DNA of 5,626 bases from an uncultured Lachnospiraceae bacterium (lineage in GTDB: Bacteria > Bacillota > Clostridia > Lachnospirales > Lachnospiraceae). Where the stretch lies: assembly GCA_948665105.1 (NCBI GenBank), contig CAPNGW010000173.1, positions 1 through 5,626 on the forward strand, in the 5' to 3' direction. This document shows positions 1-5,626 of this stretch, one piece after another; the first letter of the stretch is position 1, and every line of letters begins with the position of its first letter. The notes beneath the pieces were generated by a model. It did no database searches, was not told where the DNA came from, and saw only the letters and a list, made by a program, of their open reading frames with translations. Made by a program: the position numbers and the translations under genes.

Positions 1-449
1 GGATTGCAATCATCGTAGACGCGCTGACGGACAACAAGAACCGGACGGCAGCCAATGTGCGAAGCGCTTTTACCAAGGGCAAGGGCAACATCGGAACTCC
101 GGGCTGCGTGTCCTACATGTTCGACAAGAAGGGCCAGATTATCATAGACAAGGAAGAGTGCGAGACGGATGCGGATGAGCTGATGATGCTTGCCCTGGAT
201 GCGGGTGCCGAGGACTTTGCCGAGGAGGAGGACAGCTTCGAGGTGATTACAGATCCGGATTCCTTCAGTGAAGTGCGGCAGAAGCTGGAGGAGGCAGGTA
301 TTCCCATGGCTTCTGCTGAGGTAACCATGATTCCCCAGAATTGGGTGGAGCTCACCGAGGAGGAAGCGGTGAAGAATTTGCAGAAAACCCTGGATTTGCT
401 GGACGAGGATGATGATGTGCAGGCAGTTTATCACAACTGGGACGAGTAG
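1..449 (+). CDS. yebC: YebC/PmpR (TACO1) family protein, C-terminal part, 5' end off the window
   Basis: The reading frame is open from base 3 to the TAG at 447-449 and gives about 148 residues. Full YebC proteins have about 240, so roughly 95 N-terminal residues lie to the left. The visible part follows the family closely: an IVDALTDNKNRTAANVR segment (YebC has a CLSDNRNRT equivalent), then GNIGTPGCVSYMFDKKG, the acidic GAEDFAEEEDSFEV stretch, SAEVTMIPQNW, and the terminal DDVQAVYHNWDE. The GTG at 57 is an internal valine, not a start, because the conserved sequence continues upstream of it. The family is cytoplasmic. It was first described as DNA-binding regulators (PmpR), and its mitochondrial relative TACO1 acts in translation; more recent work also favours a ribosome-associated role for bacterial members. 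Which applies here cannot be read from the sequence. The next gene starts 23 bases downstream, so co-transcription is likely. Confidence 0.95.
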   Translation, partial: IAIIVDALTDNKNRTAANVRSAFTKGKGNIGTPGCVSYMFDKKGQIIIDKEECETDADELMMLALDAGAEDFAEEEDSFEVITDPDSFSEVRQKLEEAGIPMASAEVTMIPQNWVELTEEEAVKNLQKTLDLLDEDDDVQAVYHNWDE

Positions 450-460
450 GAAGTCCTTAT

Positions 461-465
461 GGAGG
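461..465 (+). promoter_or_regulatory. Ribosome binding site deciding the GTG start at 473
   Basis: GGAGG sits 7 bases before the GTG at 473-475. No in-frame ATG is better placed: the first internal methionine is residue 27. The ATG at 459 is in another frame and overlaps this site. Confidence 0.75.
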
Positions 466-472
466 AAGTTTC

Positions 473-1291
473 GTGGAATCAATCATAAACGGGGAAACAA
501 AAGAACGGACAACAGACTGTGCCGGGGAAGCGCTGCGTCTGTTTCCGCAGATGCTGTTTTCCATTGACGACCCCTTAAAAAATTTTAAAAGAGGGCAGTA
601 TGGGCCCGTATTTAAGGAATATCAGGATCAGCACCGGGAAATCATGGACCTGATTGAAGATGCCTTCTTAGGCAGCGAGGACAGGGAAGGCTTTCTTAAG
701 GATTTGGCCGGGGAGCTGGTATCACAGGCTCAAAAGACCCTGTCCGGTCAGAAGAAGCGCCGGCAGGAAGAGATGCTTTCCAACTATAACATGAGTATCG
801 TCATTTATTTAAATCCTGCTCTGATTGAGTATAACAAGTCCTCCGGGCGGCCTGTTGCGGAGGAAATTCTTAGGAAGTGGAAGGAATGCTTTCCCAGAAC
901 CAATCTTAAAATTTCTGATTTTGAGAGTATCAACAGCGGATTTAAAACGAAGTTTTGTTATATTACCACGGCTGTCTGCGAGAGCTTAAAGAAGCCGGAC
1001 GACTGCTATGAGCTGAATCTCTTAAGAGATTACCGGGATACTTATCTTTTAGGCCTTCCCGGTGGAGAAAAGCTGATAGAGGCTTATTATGATGTGTCTC
1101 CCACCATTGTAAAGCACATCAACAGGCATACCATGCGGGATGCAATTTATGCGGATATCTGGCGGGAATATTTGTCCCCCTGTATCCGGTTGATTGAAGA
1201 ACATAAAAACGAGCAGTGCCGGGTATTATATCAGGATATGGTGGATACGCTGGCAAGGCGGTATTTTAAACAGGAGGGACACATATCATGA
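473..1291 (+). CDS. CFI-box domain protein of unknown function
   Basis: This is a 272-residue soluble protein with no signal peptide or membrane segment. The N-terminal ~160 residues look mostly helical and charged (for example residues 50-100) and I do not recognise a fold. The C-terminal half carries what I read as a CFI-box: CYITTAVC at 162-169, an extra cysteine in KPDDCYEL (C178), LRDYRDTYL at 184-192, and GG..LIEAYYDVSPTIV at about 197-213. From memory the usual CFI-box reads CFIATAAYG, then LR.FRD..L, then YY..SP..A, so the order and spacing match, with an added cysteine cluster (C162, C169, C178). The biochemical role of this box is unknown. The GTG start is chosen for its GGAGG site. 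The stop codon overlaps the metY start (ATGA), which suggests translational coupling. It is encoded 23 bases after the yebC homologue. The domain name is fairly secure; no function is assigned. Confidence 0.82.
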   Translation: MESIINGETKERTTDCAGEALRLFPQMLFSIDDPLKNFKRGQYGPVFKEYQDQHREIMDLIEDAFLGSEDREGFLKDLAGELVSQAQKTLSGQKKRRQEEMLSNYNMSIVIYLNPALIEYNKSSGRPVAEEILRKWKECFPRTNLKISDFESINSGFKTKFCYITTAVCESLKKPDDCYELNLLRDYRDTYLLGLPGGEKLIEAYYDVSPTIVKHINRHTMRDAIYADIWREYLSPCIRLIEEHKNEQCRVLYQDMVDTLARRYFKQEGHIS

Positions 1292-2568
1292 ACCAGAATT
1301 ACAGAAAAGACACCGTTTGCATTCAGTCCGGCTGGCAGCCCACCAAAGGAGAGCCCCGGGTTCTGCCTATTTACCAGAGCACGACCTTCAAGTACGACAA
1401 CTGCGACCAGATGGGACGCCTGTTTGACTTAGAGGACAGCGGTTATTTCTACACCCGGCTGCAGAATCCCACCAATGATGCTGTGGCGGAGAAGATTACC
1501 GAGCTGGAGGGCGGCGTGGCCGGGATGCTCACATCCTCCGGACAGGCGGCCAATTATTACGCAGTCTTTAATATCTGTGAGGCCGGAGACCATTTTGTGT
1601 GTTCCTCCACCCTGTACGGCGGAACCTTCAACCTCTTTGGCGTTACCATGAAGAAGATGGGCATTGATTGTACCTTTGTGGATCCGGGCGCCTCAGAGGA
1701 AGAAATCGGCAAGGCCTTCCGTCCCAACACCAAGGCGCTGTTTGCTGAGACACTTGCAAATCCGTCTCTGGTGGTTATCGACATTGAGAAATTTGCACGG
1801 ATTGCTCACAGCCATGGTGTTCCGCTGATTATGGACAATACATTCCCAACTCCCATCAACTGCCGGCCCTTTGAATGGGGGGCGGACATTGTAGTCCACT
1901 CCACCACAAAATACATGGACGGCCATGCCATGTGTGTGGGCGGCTGTATTGTGGACAGCGGTAATTTTGACTGGAGCAAATACCCCGAGCGTTTTCCGGG
2001 ACTGACGACACCCGATGAATCCTATCACGGAATTGTATACACGGAAAAGTTTGGAAAGGGTGCGTACATTACCAAAGCCACCGTGCAGATGATGCGGGAT
2101 TTGGGCTCCAGTCAGTCTCCCCAGAATGCATTTTTTCTGAACGTGGGACTGGAAACGCTGCATCTTAGAATGGCTCGTCACTGTGAGAATGCCCAAAAGG
2201 TGGCGGAATTTTTACAGGAGCATCCAAGGGTGAGTTGGGTGAGATATCCGGGACTTTCCGGGGATAAGTACCACGCACTGGCAGAAAAGTACATGCCGAA
2301 TGGAAGCTGCGGTGTGGTTGCCTTCGGCCTGAAGGGTGGGAGAGAAGATTTCATTGCATTTATGGATAAATTAAAGCTGACTGCCATTGTAACCCATGTG
2401 GCAGATGCCAGAACCTGCCTTTTGCACCCCGCCAGCCATACACACCGGCAGTTAAACGAGACCCAATTAAAGGAGGCAGGTGTAGAACCGGATTTGATTC
2501 GTCTGTCTGTGGGCATTGAGCATGCGGATGATATCCTTGAGGATCTCAGTCAGGCTCTTGAGCAGTAG
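1288..2568 (+). CDS. metY: O-acetylhomoserine sulfhydrylase (aminocarboxypropyltransferase), PLP enzyme
   Basis: This 426-residue protein is of normal length for MetY of the Cys/Met-metabolism PLP family. It makes homocysteine from O-acetylhomoserine and sulfide in the cytoplasm, the direct sulfhydrylation step of methionine synthesis. Visible features in order: PIYQSTTF near residue 28, YTRLQNPT at 55-62 (the Y and R of this region bind the cofactor phosphate of the partner subunit), SSGQAA at 83-88 (phosphate loop), MDNTFPTP at 182-189 with the pyridine-contacting Asp183, HSTTKYMDGH at 204-213 with the PLP lysine Lys208, and SVGIEH at 407-412 after the substrate carboxylate arginine at about 405. 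The FDWSKYP..FPGL.TPDESYHG stretch at 227-248 is the insertion typical of MetY rather than cystathionine gamma-synthase or gamma-lyase. AGGAGGG at 1272-1278 lies 9 bases before the ATG, inside the end of the preceding gene. No T-box or SAM riboswitch is visible near it, so any sulfur control must come from upstream of the window. Confidence 0.95.
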   Translation: MNQNYRKDTVCIQSGWQPTKGEPRVLPIYQSTTFKYDNCDQMGRLFDLEDSGYFYTRLQNPTNDAVAEKITELEGGVAGMLTSSGQAANYYAVFNICEAGDHFVCSSTLYGGTFNLFGVTMKKMGIDCTFVDPGASEEEIGKAFRPNTKALFAETLANPSLVVIDIEKFARIAHSHGVPLIMDNTFPTPINCRPFEWGADIVVHSTTKYMDGHAMCVGGCIVDSGNFDWSKYPERFPGLTTPDESYHGIVYTEKFGKGAYITKATVQMMRDLGSSQSPQNAFFLNVGLETLHLRMARHCENAQKVAEFLQEHPRVSWVRYPGLSGDKYHALAEKYMPNGSCGVVAFGLKGGREDFIAFMDKLKLTAIVTHVADARTCLLHPASHTHRQLNETQLKEAGVEPDLIRLSVGIEHADDILEDLSQALEQ

Positions 2569-2580
2569 AAAGGACTTTCG

Positions 2581-2594
2581 GCAGCTTCTGCTGC
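2581..2594. repeat. Short inverted repeat in the metY-glgA gap
   Basis: GCAGC (2581-2585) and GCTGC (2590-2594) are perfect complements around a TTCT loop. No T-run follows (ATAAAG), so this is not an intrinsic terminator. It may only be a small mRNA hairpin protecting or separating the two coding regions, or chance. It lies in the largest gap of the cluster, 57 bases. Confidence 0.3.
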
Positions 2595-2613
2595 ATAAAG
2601 TATAAAAAGATAA

Positions 2614-2617
2614 GAGG
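2614..2617 (+). promoter_or_regulatory. Ribosome binding site deciding the glgA start at 2626
   Basis: GAGG lies 8 bases before the ATG at 2626 but only 2 bases before the in-frame ATG at 2620. The first spacing is workable and the second is too short, so the protein should begin MRNILFVASE rather than MCMRN. Confidence 0.65.
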
Positions 2618-2625
2618 TAATGTGT

Positions 2626-4080
2626 ATGAGAAATATTTTATTCGTAGCGTCAGAGTGTGTACCGTTTATCAAAACCGGAGGACTGGCGGATGTTTGTGGT
2701 GCACTGCCGAAGGAATTCAACAAAGAGGAATGGGATGTGCGGGTGGTTTTGCCCAACTACAGCTGCATTCCTGAGAGCTTAAGGAATCACTTTGAGTATG
2801 CAACCCATTTTTACATGGGGACGGGACCTTATATCCCGGATAAATACGTGGGTGTTCTTAAATACCGCCATCAGGGAATCACGTACTACTTTATTGACAA
2901 CCAGGATTACTTCAACACCTTTTTGCCTTACGGCAATATGCGCCAGGACATTGAGAAGTTTATCTTCTTCGACAAGGCTGTGCTTTCCATGCTTCCTTTG
3001 ATTGATTTCCGTCCGGACTTGATTCACTGTCATGACTGGCAGACGGGCTTGATTCCGGTTTATTTAAAGACGGAATTTGCCGGTTCCGAATTCTTCCGGG
3101 GCATTAAGACAATTATGACCATTCACAACCTGAAATTCCAGGGCGTGTGGGATGTTGAAACCATTCAGGGATTAAGCGGCCTGCCTGCCGAGCTGTTTAC
3201 CTCCGACAAGCTGGAATTTAACAAGAGCGGAAACATGCTAAAGGGCGGCCTTGTCTATGCGGATTACATTACCACCGTCAGCAGCACCTATGCAGGCGAA
3301 ATTCAGTCCGATTATTACGGTGAGGGCTTAAACGGCCTGCTTTACGCCAGGCGGCTGGATATGCAGGGTATTGTCAACGGCATTGACTATGAGGAGTACA
3401 ACCCGGCCACAGATCCGAGACTTTATACAAATTTTGACGCAGAATCCTTCCGCAAGAAGAAGTGGAAGAATAAAACAGCTCTTCAGGAGGAGCTGGGACT
3501 GGAAGTGGATAAGAAGCGCTATATGATAGGGCTGATCTCCCGGCTTACGGACCAGAAGGGCCTTGACCTCATAGAATGCGTGATGGAGCAGATTGCGGAT
3601 GAGTTTACTCAGCTTGTAGTGATTGGGACGGGTGAGAGCAAGTATGAGAACATGTTCCGACATTACGCCTGGAAATATCCGGGACGAGTGTCCGCCAATA
3701 TCTGCTATGCGGAGGATTTGGCTCACAAGCTGTATGGGGCGGCGGATGCATTTTTAATGCCGTCACGGTTTGAGCCCTGCGGGCTGACCCAGATGATTTC
3801 CTTCCGGTACGGGACTGTGCCCATTGTGCGGGAGACCGGAGGGCTTAAGGATACCGTGCAGCCGTATAACGAGTATGAGAATGCCGGCGACGGATTTTCC
3901 TTTACCAATTACAACGCACATGAGATGCTGGATGTGATTAACTATTCCAAAAAGATTTTTTTCGAGCAGAAGCGAAGCTGGAATGCTTTAGTGGACCGGG
4001 GAATGGCAAATGACTATTCCTGGAAGGTTTCCACCGGAAAGTATGAGGGCTTGTATAAATATCTTCTTGGAATGGTATAA
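2626..4080 (+). CDS. glgA: Bacterial glycogen synthase (ADP-glucose type), GT5 family
   Basis: With the ATG at 2626 the protein has 484 residues, close to the ~477 of E. coli GlgA. GlgA transfers glucose from ADP-glucose to the non-reducing end of an alpha-1,4-glucan, with retention of configuration. It is a GT-B enzyme with two Rossmann domains. The N-terminal domain (about 1-245) has the signature KTGGLADV at 16-23 (nucleotide-diphosphate and acceptor region), HCHDWQT at 134-140 and TIHNLKFQG at 165-173. The linker has NGIDYEEYNP at 251-260. The C-terminal domain has SRLTDQKG at 305-312 (Arg and Lys that contact the phosphates) and the catalytic-region motif PSRFEPCGLTQ at 379-389, then ETGGL at 403-407. 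All key motifs are intact. No glgB, glgC, glgD or glgP lies beside it, so its usual partners must be elsewhere. The ADP-glucose preference is a family inference. The next gene follows after 11 bases. Confidence 0.95.
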   Translation: MRNILFVASECVPFIKTGGLADVCGALPKEFNKEEWDVRVVLPNYSCIPESLRNHFEYATHFYMGTGPYIPDKYVGVLKYRHQGITYYFIDNQDYFNTFLPYGNMRQDIEKFIFFDKAVLSMLPLIDFRPDLIHCHDWQTGLIPVYLKTEFAGSEFFRGIKTIMTIHNLKFQGVWDVETIQGLSGLPAELFTSDKLEFNKSGNMLKGGLVYADYITTVSSTYAGEIQSDYYGEGLNGLLYARRLDMQGIVNGIDYEEYNPATDPRLYTNFDAESFRKKKWKNKTALQEELGLEVDKKRYMIGLISRLTDQKGLDLIECVMEQIADEFTQLVVIGTGESKYENMFRHYAWKYPGRVSANICYAEDLAHKLYGAADAFLMPSRFEPCGLTQMISFRYGTVPIVRETGGLKDTVQPYNEYENAGDGFSFTNYNAHEMLDVINYSKKIFFEQKRSWNALVDRGMANDYSWKVSTGKYEGLYKYLLGMV

Positions 4081-4091
4081 AGAGGAATTCT

Positions 4092-4892
4092 ATGACATTT
4101 GAGGAATTATATCAAATAACAGATGAAGTGGAGCAAATTCAAAAGACTTACGAGCTATTCAACGAGGATGCCCGGTTGAACCGGTCAAAGGCCGCCCGGG
4201 TGGAGTTTTTGACAACGGTTTCCTATATTGAAAAATATTTAAAGCCGGGAGACAGGATTCTGGATGTGGGGGCAGGTGCGGGAGAGTACAGCCTGTATTT
4301 CTCCGGGCAGGGCTTTTCGGTGTGTGCGTTGGAGCTGGCGGAGGCCAATATCGAAGCCTTTCGTAAGAAGATTCAACCCAATATGGATCTTGAGCTTAAT
4401 CAGGGCAATGCCGTGGATTTATCACGGTATCCCGATAAGGCCTTTGATGTGGTGCTGCTGTTTGGGCCCCTCTATCACCTACATAGTGAGCAAGACCGAA
4501 AAAGGGCTGTTTCCGAGGCGAGGCGCGTCTTAAAAGACGATGGCACCATGTTTTTTGCCTTCATCCAAAACGATATGGTGATACTGACAGAATTTTTGTA
4601 TGACGATAAATTCTTTCTGGGAGACACTTACAATCACGACACCTTCAAGCTGGAAGATTTTCCATTTGTTTTTTTGCACCTTGACCAATGCCGAAATCTG
4701 CTGACCTCCGAAAAGATTCGTATTCTTCATGAGGTGGCTTCCGACGGCGTGTCTGAAATGATAGAGGATAAGATAAACGCTATGGACCAGGAAAGCTATC
4801 GCCAGTATCTCCGTTATCATCTTCACATCTGTGAAAAGCCTGAAATGTTGGGCCACAGCAATCATTTGTTATTTGCAGGAAAAAAACACTAG
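4092..4892 (+). CDS. Class I SAM-dependent methyltransferase, substrate unknown
   Basis: This 266-residue protein has a Rossmann-type methyltransferase domain. Motif I is ILDVGAGAGEY at 56-66 (the glycine loop binding SAM). The acidic residue of motif II is Glu81 in ALELAEANIE. NAVDL at 106-110 is the adenine-contact region. FDVVLLFGPLYHL at 118-130 is motif IV, followed by a RVLKDDG turn at 145-151, as in the Methyltransf_11/25 groups. The region after about 160 is a family-specific cap with aromatic residues and a closing H.HICEKPEMLGHSNHLLF segment (243-261). That tail is, as I recall, shared by a group of clostridial methyltransferases of unassigned substrate. AGAGGA at 4081-4086 precedes the ATG by 5 bases. 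The gene lies between glgA (11-base gap) and bioY (20-base gap), and the context does not reveal a substrate. It does not look like a ribosomal RNA or DNA methylase, since no NPPY/DPPY-type motif is present. Confidence 0.9.
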   Translation: MTFEELYQITDEVEQIQKTYELFNEDARLNRSKAARVEFLTTVSYIEKYLKPGDRILDVGAGAGEYSLYFSGQGFSVCALELAEANIEAFRKKIQPNMDLELNQGNAVDLSRYPDKAFDVVLLFGPLYHLHSEQDRKRAVSEARRVLKDDGTMFFAFIQNDMVILTEFLYDDKFFLGDTYNHDTFKLEDFPFVFLHLDQCRNLLTSEKIRILHEVASDGVSEMIEDKINAMDQESYRQYLRYHLHICEKPEMLGHSNHLLFAGKKH

Positions 4893-4912
4893 ATAAGGAG
4901 GGTATATCCACA

Positions 4913-5461
4913 ATGCGAAACTTAAAAACAGCCGACTTTGTAACTATAGCCCTGGTGGCTGCCATCATGTGTATTCTGGCTCCGGCGTCCATCCCATTAG
5001 GATTCACATTGATTCCCATTACTCTGGGAACCTTTGCCGTTCTGATGGCAGGAATTATTCTTGGGAGAACCAAGGGAACCATCTGTGTTCTCATCTATAT
5101 CCTGCTGGGAGCAGTGGGACTTCCGATATTTTCCGGCTATACAGGCGGAATCCAGAAAATTTTAGGGCCCACCGGAGGCTATCTCTGGGGTTATTTATTT
5201 CTGGTATGGATTACCGGCTTTTTCGTAGAACACTTTAAAGGCAAATGGTATATGTGTGCCATGGGCAGTGTGCTGGGCATGGCTTTCTGCTATTTCTTTG
5301 GTACGATATGGATGATGATATCTCTTGATATGACCTTCTGGCAGGCCTTTGCCCAGGGCGTAGCGCCCTTTGTGGTCTTTGATTTGGCAAAAATTGTCGT
5401 TGCGGTGGTGGCTTGTCTGCCGGTGCGTCAAATATTGGTGCGGCAGAATCTCATTTCATAA
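4913..5461 (+). CDS. bioY: BioY biotin transporter, S component of an ECF transporter
   Basis: This 182-residue integral membrane protein is of typical BioY length, with about six hydrophobic segments (roughly 9-27, 33-51, 55-71, 90-107, 113-138 and 152-170). BioY binds biotin and imports it, normally with an EcfA/A'/T energy module; none is encoded here, so a shared module elsewhere is expected. Hallmarks visible: ASIPLGFTLIPITLGTFAV at 25-43, the AG..LG pair at 46-51, GLPIFSGYTGG at 69-79, then the loop LGPTGGYLWGY at 84-94 that marks the family, and FDLAK at 156-160, whose Asp and Lys are conserved in BioY. A strong AAGGAGGG at 4895-4902 lies 10 bases before the ATG. I found no BirA-type palindrome in the short upstream gap. 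It is the last gene before the terminator at 5520. Confidence 0.95.
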   Translation: MRNLKTADFVTIALVAAIMCILAPASIPLGFTLIPITLGTFAVLMAGIILGRTKGTICVLIYILLGAVGLPIFSGYTGGIQKILGPTGGYLWGYLFLVWITGFFVEHFKGKWYMCAMGSVLGMAFCYFFGTIWMMISLDMTFWQAFAQGVAPFVVFDLAKIVVAVVACLPVRQILVRQNLIS

Positions 5462-5519
5462 AAATCAGATTAAAAATCATTTTTCTTCACATACTAAAAC
5501 TGAAAAAAGTGTAAAGGTA

Positions 5520-5551
5520 AAAAAGACTGTGGCAGACGCTACGGTCTTTTT
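5520..5551 (+). terminator. Rho-independent terminator after bioY
   Basis: The left arm 5520-5532 pairs with 5539-5551 around the 6-base loop CAGACG. All 13 positions pair if two G-U pairs are allowed. The stem core is GACTGTGG/CTACGGTC and the right arm ends in five T (5547-5551), mirrored by an A-run on the left. The two wobble positions pair only in the + strand RNA; on the - strand they become C-A mismatches, so the element is oriented to stop + strand transcription, 58 bases after the bioY stop codon. Some activity on the opposite strand is still possible because of the A-run. Confidence 0.88.
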
Positions 5552-5593
5552 ATATCATAGGAAAGTTCTCCGAACTTCCCTATGATATAAAAA
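5547..5593. repeat. Long near-perfect inverted repeat, possible dispersed palindromic element
   Basis: Arms 5547-5568 and 5572-5593 are 22 bases each with a 3-base loop (TCC) and a single non-complementary position (A5562 opposite C5578). The core arm reads TATATCATAGG and then AAGTTC. On the - strand RNA the odd position becomes a G-U pair, giving an unbroken stem. There is no T-run after it on the + strand (ACGCTCC follows), so it is not itself a normal terminator. The outer five pairs reuse the T-tract of the terminator at 5520-5551. I recall similar TATATCATAGG-type palindromes between genes in Lachnospiraceae, but cannot verify copy number from one window. Confidence 0.75.
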
Positions 5594-5626
5594 ACGCTCC
5601 GCTGTGGATGCGCACGCAAATGCAGA
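5594..5626. other. Intergenic tail at the right edge, no gene seen
   Basis: The last 33 bases contain a G+C-richer segment (ACGCTCCGCTG, then ATGCGCACGC) directly abutting the hairpin. No ribosome binding site or convincing start is visible. It may be the continuation of the palindromic element or the end of a neighbouring intergenic region. The window stops too soon to tell. Confidence 0.4.

Noticed and set aside
57..59. GTG as a start for the first gene
   Set aside because: The frame is open to the left edge and conserved YebC sequence continues upstream of it, so this codon is an internal valine.
1194..1427. 77-codon + strand frame across the CFI-box/metY overlap
   Set aside because: It is out of frame with both genes, which have clear family motifs; no support for a separate product.
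1693..2196. 167-codon open frame on the - strand inside metY
   Set aside because: It lies wholly opposite a well-supported MetY coding region, its translation resembles no known family, and it has no ribosome binding site of note.
2577..2606. Possible promoter before glgA (TTCGGC, 18 bases, TATAAA)
   Set aside because: The -35 match is poor, and the expected start near 2613 would fall right at the ribosome binding site, leaving almost no leader.
3957..3963. T-TTT-TTC slippery-type heptamer within glgA
   Set aside because: A -1 slip leads to a stop after about 16 codons and would only truncate GlgA; it encodes an ordinary Phe-Phe pair and shows that such heptamers arise here by chance.
4780..5094. 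104-codon open frame on the - strand across the methyltransferase-bioY junction
   Set aside because: It is a shadow of two solid + strand genes with strong family motifs; no recognisable domain.
5472..5484. AAAAAT-C-ATTTTT palindrome just after bioY
   Set aside because: It is all A/T pairs with a 1-base loop, too weak to be a terminator or structured RNA; the strong terminator lies 40 bases further on.
5486..5515. Promoter-like TTCACA, 18-base spacer, TGTAAA after bioY
   Set aside because: It would fire straight into the terminator at 5520 with no gene after it in the window; A/T-rich 3' regions commonly give such matches.

Overview
The window is an ordinary-looking stretch of a Firmicutes (Bacillota) chromosome, most likely from the Lachnospiraceae / Clostridium cluster XIVa. 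This is inferred from the protein sequences, the strong AGGAGG-type ribosome binding sites, the moderate G+C with mixed codon use, and a Clostridia-type CFI-box protein. No mobile element, CRISPR array, tRNA or rRNA is visible. All six genes lie on the + strand and are tightly packed. No convincing promoter is visible between them.

Layout from left to right: the C-terminal part of a YebC/PmpR-TACO1 family protein, cut by the left edge (to 449); a poorly characterised 272-residue CFI-box protein with a GTG start (473-1291); metY, an O-acetylhomoserine sulfhydrylase overlapping the previous gene by 4 bases as ATGA (1288-2568); glgA, a bacterial glycogen synthase (best start 2626, end 4080); a class I SAM-dependent methyltransferase of unknown substrate (4092-4892); and bioY, the biotin-binding S component of an ECF transporter (4913-5461). 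The gaps are 23, -4, 57, 11 and 20 bases. After bioY comes a clear intrinsic terminator (5520-5551). It is followed by a long inverted repeat (5547-5593) that shares its T-tract with the terminator and is probably a dispersed palindromic repeat. The last 33 bases hold no recognisable gene.

The genes do not form one pathway: translation/regulation, methionine synthesis, glycogen synthesis, an unassigned methyl transfer and biotin uptake are strung together. The layout resembles a housekeeping read-through cluster ending at the terminator. The only strong case for a functional pair is the CFI-box gene and metY, whose translation is probably coupled. I see no convincing new multi-gene system. 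The items most worth a second look are the CFI-box protein and the overlapping hairpins at the right end.
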